Made by a program: the position numbers and the translations under genes. Below, piece by piece: positions 34,190-46,571 of a stretch of DNA of 64,000 bases (position 1 is the first letter of the stretch; every line of letters starts with the position of its first letter). The DNA comes from Emydura subglobosa (lineage: Eukaryota; Chordata; Testudines; Chelidae). Location: assembly GCA_007922225.1 (NCBI GenBank), contig ML679966.1, positions 54,866,742 through 54,930,741 on the forward strand, written 5' to 3'. The notes beneath the pieces were generated by a model. It saw only the letters and a program-made list of their open reading frames with translations, had not been told where the DNA came from and did not search any database.

Positions 34190-34477
34190 GCTGGTGAGTC
34201 ACAGATCTACCTCACTGCTCCAGAAATGTCTCCTTCTAGTCAAACTAAAATCTTGGCATCTCTCTCTTACATATTGTGGGTGTATAGTCATCAGCTCAAG
34301 ATCAACATGACTAAATGAAATTTCTGATCTTCCCTTCCAAACCATCTCTGTTACCTCCTTTCTCAAACACTGTGGAAAACACTACCATGCTGCCTGTCAC
34401 TTGGGACCATGGGTGTCTGGGTGTCATCTTTAACTTGGCACTTTCTCTAGGGCCTCATATCCAGACTGTCTAAACCT
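34190..34477 (+). pseudogene. L2/Rex-like LINE RT fragment, sense
   Basis: The frame through 34200-34330 reads TQIYLTAPEMSPSSQTKILA, the segment directly after the YADD box (..YADDTQIYL..) in L2/Rex-type RTs, then HQLKINMTK. A shifted frame gives MGVWVSSLTWHF, the decayed LGVxxDSxLS motif. The catalytic YADD itself is not visible because the adjoining block begins upstream. Confidence 0.65.
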
Positions 34478-34590
34478 AGGGTTGCCAATTTTGTAATATT
34501 TTAAAAACGACTCTCCAGCAGGAGTGTTGGAATTCCCCCACCCGCCTCTTCCCTCAAGGCCCTGCCCCCCTGTTCGCTCCTCCCTTCTTG
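34478..34590. mobile_element. Short unclassified repeat inserted in the LINE
   Basis: GGGTTGCCAATTTTGTAATA ... CTCAAGGCCCTGCCCCCCTG interrupts the LINE between its RT end and its 3' region. I recognise the GGGTTGCCAA start from a dispersed turtle repeat but cannot name it. Confidence 0.4.
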
Positions 34591-35030
34591 TCATTCAGTG
34601 CAAACTCTCACCCACTTGTTAAGTTTTCAAACAAGCACCTTTGTGCTTTCTTTCATGCTGCCCTTCACTTGAGGGAGGCATTCCCCACAAACACATAGGC
34701 AAAACTAACACATTATCCTCCTTCAGAACTCTTTTTGTAACTCTCTTATTGTGATGCCTACATAAAACTTCACTTTAGCTACCTCACTGTTGTCCTGAGC
34801 CTACTGCCTATCACGCTGATCAATATTCTGTCATTGTTTACTTTCCCCAGTCTTTGTGTATTCATCTATTGTCTCCTGTCTTAGATGGTAAGCTCTTTGT
34901 GCAAGGGATTGTCTCTTTTTTTTGTTTTTTGTTTTGTTTGCACAGTACCTAGCCCAATGAGCTCCTAGTCCATAACTGGGGCTCCTAGGTGCAGTGGTAA
35001 TGCAAGTAATAAACAAAATAATAATGTAAA
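34591..35030 (+). mobile_element. L2/Rex-like LINE 3' end
   Basis: Contains TTGTGATGCCTACATAAAAC, TTAGATGGTAAGCTCTTTG TGCAAGGGATTGTCTC and the terminus CACAGTACCTAGCCCAATG ... GTAATGCAAGTAATAAAC. The tail ends in an ATAATAAT-type stretch. The antisense counterpart is at 22640. Confidence 0.75.
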
Positions 35031-36924
35031 ATGCTGCTTATGTAAATAGAATATGAAATGCCATACAAGTATGGTCTATTTGCAAGAACACAGGAGAGTA
35101 ACTGAATTTGTCTCCTTATAACTCCTTTTAACGATACTAATGGGGTTATATAAGCATATATAGAGTTCAGCATAAATCCCAAAACAATAAAGCTTCAATA
35201 TTTTCACTGTACTAATACAAAATAAATGATTTACCATTTTCTAAGCAGGTGGATAAGACTAACACAATTGGTTAAAGATTGTAGTTGACAAATTGACACA
35301 TTTTAAAGATCATATAGTAAAATTTATTAAATAATTATATTTCATTGATCCATTTAGAGGCAGTTTCTACCAAATGATAGGAAATAAAAAGCATGGAGTT
35401 GTAAAGCTAAGAAGGATTATTCCATATTGCATTTCTTATTCAGTAAACAAATTAAGGGATTCTTATTGGTCAAAAGGGAGAGCTGAAACTGAGGACTACT
35501 GAAGAGGAGTGGGTTGGAGTCCTACTTTTCCCTAACCCAGGAAGTGGGGAGATGGGTAAAGGGATGGAACAGTTGATTCTTCTCTAGCACAAAGCAGATG
35601 AATTATTAAAAGGAATAGATGCCCATGGCTAGAAGAGGCATTAGGTTCTAGGCTTTCCTTTTCCTTCTGATGATTTTTTTGAAAGCATCAGCCAAAGCAC
35701 TCTTTTTTTCCCCCTTCTGTACTTTGTCTTGGGAGAGCTTAAATATTTTTGGTGTAAAACTGTTTGTCTCATTTCTTACACTGCTTTTCCTTAATTTCTT
35801 TGCCCCAATCTCCTTTACCTGCTCTTGTGGTGAAGGTCATATTTGGTGTCTTGGGACTTCCAACTTCAGTAGGTGTGAATTGGGAGGATGCCAGCCGAAC
35901 TGCAAGGTTGCAAGTAGCTTCTGCCATCTGGCCTGTCATGGCTGCAGCTGTGGTGTGGAGCCAGAATTATCAAATCACACCTGAATGGAGAAACCCCAGC
36001 AGGAACCTGTCTACTGCCTGAGTTCATGAACCCAAAAATTAAAACACCAAGAAATCCCCATGGAAATCAGTTAGACTCTGGAAAGAGAGAGACAGTGAGG
36101 GGGAAAAAGATATATCTAAAGGTTTTATACTGCCATCCAGCATCATAGTATCTGAGTGCCTTCCACGTAAAATCAAGAGTTTCCTGTTTCCGCTAAAAAG
36201 TGATCTGAATTATTGTTGAGATTGCGATTTTGCATCTGAGAGCCATGCTCAGTGTCTTTTGCTCTTGCTTATTTAAACAGAAATCAAAGTGTATACCTTA
36301 ATTTCCATTTGCCAGATTATTTAATAAAATAATTTAAATATTTGAGCTATTGTCTAGTGACCTGCATTTCCTGTAGCTAAGTTATATACAAACAGAGGAA
36401 GATTACTCTTTGTTTTAAAATTGATTGTGAAACTCGTAGTCCATAGTTAGAGCTAACACTTGTACATAGAACACAAGTCTTTCTTAATGGATATAAAGTG
36501 ACTTAAAGCTTTTGTTTTCTGTGGGTATAATGCCATGTATGCATCATAATTTGAATATAATTACTGTAGAAATATTGTAGAAACATACTTGAAGTGCCTG
36601 CAAATTTGAATATTTTTGATTTTTCAGACAGCTGGTTAGAGGCATGTTGAAGAATCAGAGAACTGAGACACTAAAGATCTGGCAAATATATGTAATAAAT
36701 TGTCCATCTGAACATTTTGTTTATTATCTTATACTAGCATAACCTCCTCACTGGTATAATCTCTTAATACATGCAATATATGAAAATAGTTATAAAATGA
36801 AAACAGTGTTAAAAGAAATTCATGTTGTTTTGTTAAATTAGTAATGTATCACACTGTATTCATGTATGTAAGCTTAAGGACTCAGTGGCTCAGCCAAGGT
36901 GAGCTCAGTGTAGGATCAGCACTT
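35031..36924. other. No recognised gene or repeat family
   Basis: Contains a 104-codon plus frame at 35670-35984 with a Cys-rich C-terminal half and a hydrophobic N-terminal half. I do not recognise it, and an overlapping frame is equally open (see rejected list). Otherwise AT-rich DNA. Confidence 0.4.
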
Positions 36925-37475
36925 AAAAGGTCTCAACTGGATTACTCTGTTAGTTCTGGCCACCACACTTCAGGAAGGATGTGGACAAACTGGAGAAAGT
37001 CCAGAGGAGGCAACAAAAATCATTAAAAGTCTAGAAAACATGACCTGTGAAGAAAGATGGAAAAAATTGGGTTTGTTGAGTCTGGAGAAGAGAATACTGG
37101 GAGCAGAGGAACATAGGTCTTCTAGTATGTAAAAGGGTGCTTTAAGTAGGAGGGTGATTACATTGTTCTCCTTAATCACTGAGGATAGGACAAAAAGTAA
37201 TGGGCTTAAATTGCAGAAAGGGAGATTTAGGTTAGACATTAAAAAAAAAAACTTCTTAATTGTGTGGGTAGTTAAGCACTGGAACAAATTATCTAGAGAG
37301 GATGAGGAACCTCCATCACTGAAGATTTTTTAAGAGTAGGTTAGACAAACGTTTCTCCTGGATGGTATCTAGACCATACCTGCTGAGGACTCACAAGTCC
37401 CCCTCAGTTCAGAGGACTTGACGAGATGACCTATCGAGATCCTGGCCCATCCTACATTTCTGTGAATCTGTTCTA
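36925..37475 (+). mobile_element. CR1 LINE 3' portion, sense
   Basis: Starts within the C-terminal RT region (GGATGTGGACAAACTGGAGA AAGTCCAGAGG) and runs to the 3' UTR (CTTGACGAGATGACCTATCG AGATCCTGG). It is parallel to 18060-18500 but is a distinct subfamily, for example GTTAAGCACTGGAACAAATT. Short and decayed; no catalytic motifs present. Confidence 0.85.
37259..37288 (+). repeat. 30-bp exact inverted repeat, arm 1 (within CR1)
   Basis: Contains TGTGTGGGTAGTTAAGCACT. The exact reverse complement is at 38252-38281. Confidence 0.9.
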
Positions 37476-40400
37476 CGCACTATGCACGTGGCATTATTAA
37501 GCAAAGAAAAGGAACTGAAATTATAGGGAGATTTTTAGGATTTTCATCAGCTAAATGGAAATTCACTATGATGTGAAGCTCATAATTTTTATTTTTGTAA
37601 AAAAATCCATAGTGTTTCCAGAATCATTAATGGTGTAGCCATAGTTTTTGGATGAAAAATAAAGTTTATCAAATAACAGGATGCTATAGATGTGTAAATA
37701 TTAAGAAGCTTTTATGCTGTGGACATCTACAGCTGTTATTTCTGAAAACTTGAATTGCCTTGAATACCAAAACAATGTGTTCGTGATATTCCCTACAAAA
37801 ATGTAGGTAATAGTTCTATCATTGGGAACATTATCGAAGGCAAAACCTAAAATCTAAGGATTTCACCAACACTGTTTGTTAGTCCTCTATCAAATTTGTC
37901 CATCATGATAAATTACAAACTTGAAGCGGCCTCCTTTCAAAAGTTAATTTGTTGCCACAATGATTGCACCACCATTAAATGGAGGAAATCTCTGACCAGC
38001 CACCTAAGGCAGTTTGATGTGTAAAGGTATATTTGCTCTGCATTGTTCTTGGCGATTAAGGACTTGATCCTACTCCTGTTCAAATCAAGTGACAAAACCT
38101 TCATTGGTTTGAATGCTTCAAGTTCAAACCCCAGGAGAATGTTTCTGACCTTTTTGGATTGTCTCATTTAAATATGAGCCATCAGGAGTAGAGAGCATTG
38201 GAAAGTCGATCTTCCTATTTCAAGAACTGAGCAAAAGGGAAACCTAAGCTGTTTGTTCCAGTGCTTAACTACCCACACAATCAGAAAACCTGATGAGCAC
38301 TGTGAATTACAATCTGTACCATTCTCTCAATCAATACAACTTACTCCTATTGTTTTATCAGTTTATAATATAAAATATAGCTTGATTCTGAAAACCAGAC
38401 TTCTAAAATTTGGAGAACATCAGCAGTCACCTTAAAAACAGACTATAAAATTTCTCCATCTTACATGATTTATGATCTTTATGCAGTTCATGCCCTATTG
38501 ATTCAATGTATTGAACTGGTAAGTCTCTGTTTCAATGTATTCACACTATAATATAGTGAGTTTTAACTCCCAAGACAGATGGCTGGAAATTCAAATTTGT
38601 TATCGGTCTAAGCGGCCAGTGGTACCCCCTTCTTTGAGCCCATGCAACCCTCCATTGAGACGTTGTAGAATTCTGCCTTTGCATCTTTGGGAAGAATAGA
38701 AAGGGGAGAGGAGTAACTGGAACTGACTGCATGGCAACTCTCTGACATCCGAACTCCCCTAACATACATACATACTCCGTGAGAAGTTTGATAGCAAGTT
38801 AATGCTGACTCTGCTCACCAATGGCAGTTTCAACTTCTCTTCATCTCTGTGCGAAGAGGTCTTGAGGCCCCTGCAGATTGCTCATTAGGATTCCCCACTA
38901 GACTCCCAAAGATGTGTTGGTTTCTAGTGAGGCAGTGAGAAAGTACAGGTCCTCTTCTTCATGAATGATTTTAGTCCTTTGGGATTTGTCAGCTGAACCT
39001 TCTTCCACTTCCATGAGTGGGAGTGGGGTCCCACCCCACTCCAAAGAAAGAATGATGAGAAAATCCTTTAAGACCATACACTGTTTCTGTGCTGCTCTGC
39101 TGGAATAACTATTTTGGGGTATTTGACCATTTTAAACACCTGTGGGCCACGTCATACTAACTGCAGTAAAAAATATTGCTAATAGCTCTGTTAACTGCTG
39201 AAGTATTACCTGCTGCTGCAAGAAGACACTGTCTTTGTGATATAGATTTACTGCAGCACATGTTACTTCTCAGAGGACTTCACTGATCTTTAGAGGTGTC
39301 CTGTCACCTGTGCTTGGTAAAAAATGTATTTTGTACTCTTGGCATTTACTCATTTTTTTAAAAAATAGACCATAAGTAACAGTTGGTGTTCAAGCAAATG
39401 TTGTTGGCTTATGAAAACAATTTTGTTTTCTTGGTCCTTCATCTCCAGAAAAATTAAAGACCACATTTTAAATTTTTTTCTGCAATATCCTTACTGCTAC
39501 TATTAATTTACTGTTTTGCATTGCACATTAGCAGTAACACTAATCCTCTTAATTTATATTTTTAAATCTAAGTAAAGGCAAGCAGTGTAAGATTTAAAAT
39601 GTCTTGGGTCCATACTTGTGGGAAGTAACTGGTTCAAAACATAAAAACAATTTGAGAAAAAGGGAAAGGTCAACACTACAGTGCATATTTTTTTTTTCAA
39701 TCAAATGATTACTAGCGTCTGAAGTTGGCTTCTCATGCAAGTCAATGTTCCCTTTAGCATTCTTCTGTAGGTAATAGAAATAGCAGCAATGAAGTTTTTT
39801 TTTTTTGCCTTGAAATGTTTTAATTTGAAAAGGGACTATGTGCAATTGTTACTCTGATGTTCAGTTCCTTCTGTACATTCAGAATCGTGTCTAACTTTAA
39901 GAATGGCTTTACTAGTTTTTACACCAGTTAGCAGTGCAGAGCCACCTCAGCTGAGTCAGGTTGTGTTTTCTGTGCATCAGACTTGTTTAAGTTCCAGTCA
40001 GTTTCACTTGTGCAGACTCAGTGAAAACTATGGGGCAGCACTGGTGTAACTGCATAGGATATAGTTTGAAGATAATGCACAAGTGGAAGTGAGGGCTTTA
40101 TTATTGGTGCTGTTGATGAGTGAGAAGGTAAGAATCCAGGTTGATTCTCAGAGCTGAGATGAAATATTTTCTAAACTGACCTCCCTGTATTTTCTACTCA
40201 TAAACTCAAGCTCACTTTGTCCAAGTTATTCTATAGTTTAGAATTGCTTGTCAGAGTAAAATCTTTTTCTTTATAAAGATCTTGCTGATTATAAAAATAG
40301 AGTGAGAGGAACACTGAATCTTGTTAAGAAATGTGTTTTTAATACGTAACAATACCTATAACAATTTATAAAGGAAAACACGGTAAAACTATAGTGACAG

Positions 40401-41139
40401 AGTCTAATATATGCCACTGACTAATATTTTAAAGATTTCCAGATGACACATCAAACTTAAACTATTATACTTTGTGTTTACAACAAATTTAAAAATAACT
40501 CCTGGATTTTGGAAAAACTATTTTACTTAGACTTGCATTCCTACAAAGAACTGTAGGCCATATCAAGTAAAGTATTTAACACATATACTTTAGGCATGTG
40601 AGTAATGCTGCAACCTATGCCATTGATTTCATGCTTAGTTAAATTGGTGGTTTGTTGGACTGTGACCAATATGCAGATGGAAAGAATACCTAAGAGAACG
40701 TTCCTTGACTCCAGTGAAGAATTTTCATTGTTACTAGTGTGTATTTGTAGTTAAACATAGGTTCAGTTCTGAAATTTTACGTATGATCTATTAGGAAACT
40801 ATATATATATATATAATTTTTTTTTTTGTTGTTTAGAAGATGTTAAGTATTTGAAAGTTGTATCTCAAGTACCTTTATGGTAGTTGCTACACATGCATGA
40901 AGTATTGAATGTGAGGTACTACTTCATAGCACATGGGCCCTTTTTTTCGGTAATGGTCTGCTGCAGCTTTGCCTAAATGTCGGATATGGTGAATACCTAC
41001 ATTTTGACAAAACAAAAAAGAACTGGGCTGCAGAAATGCAAAGAAAAATGTTAAAGGCTAACGTTGTACTCACCTACTCCAATGAGGGCAAACACCAGCA
41101 GTCTCTAGCTAGAGAAGACAAGTGACAGCATCTTATTAT
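37476..41139. other. No recognised gene; weak repeat signal near 38056-38120
   Basis: 38056-38120 (GACTTGATCCTACTCCTGTT ... CTTCATTGGTTTGAATG) resembles a very common amniote repeat of the form ...CATTGACTTCAATGGG. An (AT)n run lies at 40800-40815. The rest is unique-looking, AT-rich DNA. Confidence 0.35.
38252..38281 (-). repeat. 30-bp exact inverted repeat, arm 2
   Basis: Reverse complement of 37259-37288, with unrelated flanks on both sides. It is an isolated antisense scrap of the nearby CR1. Confidence 0.9.
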
Positions 41140-41159
41140 CGGAGAAGACTATCTTTTTG

Positions 41160-41860
41160 TCCTGCAAGAGATAAGTGCTGCCAAGTCAAGTTTTTCAGAT
41201 GAAGGGGCTTGTGATCTGTCTCTTTTTTGAGTTATCAGGGAAATTGTCATGCTGTTGGGTCTGAAATTTCCTTGTGATGACTTGGGTTTTCCTGAAGAGC
41301 TCTCATCAGCCTTGAAGTCTGAAACAAGAGGCAGTAACTCAGCTTCCTCTTCATGCTTGAGAATGCAAGTTTTGCTGATGAATCCTTGCATCCTGTTGAT
41401 ATATCACATCCTTGAAGACAAGCTTAATTCATATTGGTGTCCAAAGATGTCAGCATGGTAAGCTAAGTGTATCAACCAAGATACATTACTGAAGAGAAGA
41501 TTGGTGATCCTTCAGATAAACCTTTCACTTTTCTTAATTAGAAGACTTGAGATCATGTTGTCCCTTGCAAATACCCCATCACTTCAGTGGGAAGAAGTTG
41601 CTGGAAACCCGAGAGTAGTGCAAAATGTCAAGAACTCATTGGATGGCCTTCCTTGCAGTTAACTATTTTAACAGCCAAATTAAGAACTTTGGTTTAGATT
41701 TTCAGGCATTCTCTTAGCAGCAAGAGCTTGACAGTCTGTGAAACAGTGAAGCCATGACGTGCTAAGTGTGAATTTTTGGATCCTATAACTGAGCAGTTAC
41801 TTTATCTGTCATTTCTTCGGCACTCTGTCTGGATTCAGTTGGAGTGGCGTACTTCAATAT
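41160..41860 (-). pseudogene. hAT-superfamily transposase-like remnant, antisense, heavily decayed
   Basis: Reading the minus strand with frame changes, the segment near 41690-41560 gives VLNLAVKIVNC, KEGHPMSS.HFALL and QQLLPTEVMGYLQG, and the segment near 41460-41290 gives ACLQG, SSAKLAFSSMKRKLSYC. The order resembles the middle of hAT transposases of the ZBED/FAM200 type (..VKIVNFIKxxxLxxxxFxxLCxE..LLLHTEVRWLSRG..LNLSLQGK..FxxKL..). The match is patchy and needs several frameshifts. It could be an old hAT copy or a pseudogene of a domesticated one. Confidence 0.35.
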
Positions 41861-43766
41861 GGAAATCTTTGATTTTTAAAATATCCCAAATAAGAATTCT
41901 TCTGATGGGGCTCTGGTATAGCTTTACAAAAAAGAAAATCTTATTGGTAGAACTGTCAACAATGTATCTCTCAAATGCTAAAAGCTGAAGCAGCAGAGAT
42001 AGTTGATTCATGGAGATGATCAATAATCAACTTTTCTTGTTTTTAAATGAGTTGCTCTCTGATACAGCCTCAGCCCTGTCATTAATATGGTGCAAGGCTG
42101 ATAGTTCATGAAGCCACTGTTCTCAGTTTTGTGGCTGTTTTAAGCATTATACGTTAACTATTGAAACAGTGTCTGTTGCATAAGGAAGAATAAGATTTGT
42201 TTGTATTATTACAGTCTTATACTGGTTTCCAATTTGTAGAGGTACCTCTTAAGAGGTCTCAAGGCATTCTTGTTGACAAGCCAGTTTGGGTAATCAAGTC
42301 TTTTCAAAGCTTCATCCCAAACAAAACAAAACCAAAAAACATCTGTGTTTCCTTCATTGACAGATGTGTCCTATTTAAAAGGTAATATTCTTCACAGCCG
42401 GCACTTCAAATTACACAACACCTACTTTCAGTGTGTCTAAAACCATCATGTCTTATTTGTAGTCATATTTCCACTTTTTCCTTTTGGAGACTGGAACAAC
42501 TTACCACTATCTGTTTTATGAAACGAAGTCATCTTTTTCCCATTTGTTCATTGACCAGAAGTGAGGTTTCAGCAAAGATTGAACAATGTATGCAATGTGA
42601 TTGTATGAGACTCAGTAGTACCCTTGTGATTACAGCTAACGTCACACATTCTAAATGATTGGTATGTCTTTTTGTTGTGTGTGCATTGGTATTTGCACTT
42701 TGATAATAAATACATATTATTTAATGGGACATGTTACTCTTATGTGAGCATCTCTCTCTCACCCATGTATATAGATTTAATTCAGTTTTATGAGGCTGTA
42801 GTAGCCTACATCAAACATTTACATCCTACATAACACCATACTTACACTGAGGTTTTTCAGAAGTACAGGAATTCATGTCATCACTTGGAATTGTGGGTGC
42901 TGTGAGAAAGGGAGGCTATAAAACATACATTAAATAACTTAATTAACCAGTTACCTCCACTAATCTTTGTTTTGGATCTGTCTTCCTTAGCTGAGGTACA
43001 GACTGGAGAATTATTATAAATGTGAGGGGAAAAAAGAGAAAAAAATTACAGCAAAATAAAGATGGTTAGATGATTGTGACCACAATGTCAAATATTGAAC
43101 TTTGCATGCAACATGCAATATTACAAAGTTTGAGAGAAATTAACTCAAGGTCTTATCTCAGTCTTGTTACAAAGGTAAACTCGTTCCTAGTTCTGTATTA
43201 GTTTGGAAGGGTGGTTTTTGATATCATGGAATTATGGATTCTTAAATTTAGATCTTTATACATCTCCAACAAGTTTATATACCGATGAAATTATGGGACT
43301 GCTGGTGTCAGTTCAACCAAACAATTGTAAAATAGAATTCAGAAATTTAGTCAAGTTACTTAATTATCAAAGAGCATAATTTCACCTCAAAATTACCTTG
43401 CCCAGATGATACTTGTAGCCAAGTTTTACCACTTATACACTCACAAGACTATCATAAATATGCACTTATTCTAATATCTCTGGAATTTCACCAGTGCTGT
43501 AGGCTCTTATGCCACTTTAACCAATGGCTCAAGTAGTATTAACACCTTCAGTTTGAGCCAATTCAATTGAAACTGTCAATTCTCTTGACTACAAAAATCT
43601 GTGCAACTTTTAGGCTGTACTATTTGAAATGCTTAATGTTTCACAGCTAACTTTAAGAGGAATCTGTACTTCCTAGAGCTACAAATAGTGCTAGGCTTAG
43701 TGTAATGAGACTTTCCAGCCTCGGCACTCTCAATTACGTATTGATTTAGTGTAACATCTAGACAAT
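41861..43766. other. No firm feature
   Basis: The part up to about 42660 may be the upstream continuation of the hAT-like remnant; I found no firm motif there. The rest is AT-rich unique-looking DNA. Confidence 0.35.
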
Positions 43767-43767
43767 T

Positions 43768-43955
43768 AAGGGCTTGTCTACACAGCGTTGGCAAAGTGCA
43801 CTAGAAGCACGTGATTTGTAAATTGCTCTAACATTGTGCTCTTCTCGCCCAGTGTAGACCCTGCTAACGCACTCTAGAAGGTAATTAGTTCATGTTAAGG
43901 TAGTTCTGTTTCAAACGGAATGCTTTTTTCTGTGCCATGTGGACAAAGCCTTGAG
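43768..43955. mobile_element. Small DNA-transposon-like MITE, about 190 bp
   Basis: The left end GGGCTTGTCTACACAGCG pairs with the right end TGTGGACAAAGCCTT (imperfect inverted repeat). The interior contains AGTGTAGACCCTGCTAACGC. No clear target duplication. It shares the GTCTACAC terminal word with the next element. Confidence 0.6.
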
Positions 43956-44000
43956 ACTATACTTGTTAGTAACACACAGGTACACATCATACATTTCAAG

Positions 44001-44389
44001 CCTGGTCTACATTACAGAATTAGGTTGACGTAAGGCAGCTTATGTTGACATAACACTAAAATGTAGCTCCCACCGATGTAATTTGCCCACTGCACTGATT
44101 ATAATAACTCCACCAATGTAAGAGGCGTAGCGCTTAAATCAGCGTAGTTAGGTCAACACACTGTCAGTATAGAGACTGTGTTGCTTACATTGACTATTGC
44201 TGTCTTTAAAAAGCCATCCCACAATGCCCCACACTGGCAGATAAATCGGTGCATATGCTCCTGGTGAGGATGTGCACCGTCGACAAAAGGAGCATAGTGT
44301 GGATGTGTAAAACAGATTCAATTATTGCGGTGGCTGTATGTCGCTGTAACTTAGATCAACTTAATTTTGTAGTGTAGACTTGTCCTTAG
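44001..44389. mobile_element. DNA-transposon-like MITE, about 390 bp
   Basis: The left end AAGCCTGGTCTACATTAC pairs imperfectly with the right end GTAGTGTAGACTTGTCCTT. Internal inverted words (TTAGGTTGACGTAA near the left; TTAGATCAACTTAA near the right) extend the symmetry. Non-coding. I recognise it as an abundant reptile MITE, probably hAT, from memory. Confidence 0.7.
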
Positions 44390-45775
44390 TTATTCAGAGT
44401 TTTAACTCACATACCTACTTTCTGAGAAGCATTTAGCTTAAAATAACCAAGGGATCACTTAAGTAAACAATACATGGATAAAAGCAACTTCACTACTTAT
44501 CTATTGTAACTAGTGTGAAGGTGGGTTCTCCAGCTGAGCTCCACAGTCACAATGACTGTTTTCTCAAGATAGAGAGTTCATTCAGATTATTTACTTCAGG
44601 TGTTTCAACAGCTGTATTTTTTTTCTGTCTTTCTGTATCTTGTATCAGTACTTTAAAGGATAGATTTTTATAATAGCATGTTTGTCAGTTGGAAAACTTC
44701 AGTTGTTACTATGTAATGTGCCCTTTTGCTGACCAGACAATGATAGTCCTGCTCGCTATCTCTCTCATTCAGCTGTTTCAGTTTCAGGGAGCAAAGCGTT
44801 GAACTACGCGTGGCATTTTATACACTTTCTGCTGGGTTATACAATCTGGTTCCTGTTCTTGGCAAAGTTGATGTGGGACAATCAGAACATGACCTGTGCT
44901 TCTGACAAAGATTAGTTATGTCCAGCCAGGATGAGTCCTTTATCATCCAATGACAAAATGAGGCATGTCCTTCATGGCTTCTTAAAACTTTCTCAGGAAA
45001 AACTCCAGTATCATTGTACCAAGAATCCTGTGTCATTCCAGTTTGTGTAAGATCTGTTTAGGCCATATGTTGAACACATGCTGGCATAGCTTTAGTCAGT
45101 CACCTACTTCAAGTTATTTTCCTTGGCCTTTTTGTGGTGTGATTCTTTGGCCAACTTTGCATGACACTTTGCTTTTTCTGCAGAAATGTCCATTTTTAAG
45201 TCAAAGCAGTCTTTTTGTGAAGTCTCTTCTCATGCTTTGATAGGTCTGTCTTTTGTTTGGTAGTTCATGCTGAAATATGAAGTCATAATGCAGCAGTATG
45301 AAGTCATTTGGATCATTCACTTGGTCCTTCTCCAATAAGATATAAAACTGTTAAAGCAATAACAGCAGTGATACGCATCTCTGTCCAGTACTTGATTATT
45401 CCCTAAACTTCAGTGATAAGGATTTTCTGTGCAACTGCCAGTAACACAGCTAATCACACTTTAGTCATGTTGGCCTTACAATATTTTGGTTGTTTCACTT
45501 TTAGTTTTACACTTTTTTTGGCTTCTAAGCATACCGTTTGAATGCATGTTTCATTAATACAAAGCAAATACCTTGCTTAGATATACTTTTGTTAAAGATT
45601 AACTGTGTCTGTCTTATTGATCATTTTCTATTGAAAAATAGACACAATCCAAACTACTTGCAGTACTTTGGGGTCAGGTTCCCTAGGTAATGACACTTAA
45701 ACCGAAGGGATCTGTTACAGAAGGCCTTTAACTTTAATTTTCTGCTATTGATTCTTAAATTTTAATGGACATGGG
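44390..45775. other. No recognised gene or repeat family
   Basis: The minus-strand frame 45036-44818 (72 codons, Cys/His/Trp-containing) looks mildly protein-like but I do not recognise it. It may belong to the same decayed antisense insertion as 41160-41860. Unproven. Confidence 0.35.
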
Positions 45776-46571
45776 CATCTCGGGTATCAAGCTATTGCCT
45801 GGAGGGCAAGGTGACCTGGCCTGACTCTCTGGCACCGACGGGAACCACACCACCCTCGTCCCCGTGGAATGAGTTGTCAGGCTCCACCTCTGAAGCAAAG
45901 TCCTACTCCCCTAGGTGAAGCTGGCACCCGTCAGAGGTGACACCGGAGGATTGAGACTGGTCATCACTTCCCCATGCCTTGGCTGCTGCAGTAATAAATG
46001 CCAGCTCAGTGGCCTTTTTGGACCCCTTGGGCATTCCATCAGGCTCAAGGGTCACAATTGGAATGGTCACTATCACTCGTCTCCAAGAGCAGATATCACC
46101 CACCTCAATCATAGGACATGCTACTGCTTGATACCGAAACGAGCACCGAATATGATGCTGCACCCAGCACCAAACACGACGTTGCCCCCAGCATCGAGTT
46201 TGAGGAACTGGCATCACAGGATTCTCTGGGAGCAGAAGGTCGAGACTGCCCTGGTTAGAGTATCATTGTCTTCATCCCCAGACAAAGCAGTTGAAGGGTC
46301 CTCAGTGGCACCGGTTGTGGATGACAGCATTGCTCATCAGGAGCTCTTGAAGAGGGTGGTGCAGAATTTGGGGCTACAAATTGAGGAGGCCTCTAATAAC
46401 GCAGATCCTATGGTAGATATTCTAGCCCCTGTGGGCCCATCCAGGATAGCACTGCTGCTAATAAAGGCAATTAGTGATGCAATGAAGACACTATGGGAGA
46501 CCCTGGCTTCCCTGAGTCCAACTGCAAAGAGGGTAGAGAGAAACACATTTCGTATCCTTCAAGGAGCATGA
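45776..46571 (+). pseudogene. DIRS gag-like ORF, 5' part
   Basis: Start of the second DIRS remnant. The clearest open frame is 45915-46571. Its C-terminal half reads HQELLKRVVQNLGLQIEEAS, DPMVDILAPVGPSRIALLLI and WETLASLSPTAKRVERN, a pattern I know from turtle DIRS gag-like ORF1 (hydrophobic core plus an IPPTxKRxER-like segment). The N-terminal part is shifted or stop-ridden. Gag proteins package the element RNA. The frame ends at a premature TGA just after RNTFRILQGA. Confidence 0.7.

Noticed and set aside
35670..35984. 104-codon plus-strand frame with hydrophobic N-half and Cys-rich C-half
   Set aside because: An overlapping frame is also open over most of the Cys-rich half. The hydrophobic part is encoded by T-rich DNA, and no family resemblance was found.
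44818..45036. 72-codon minus-strand frame with Cys, His and Trp residues
   Set aside because: Mildly protein-like but not recognised. No splice sites and no clear continuation on either side.
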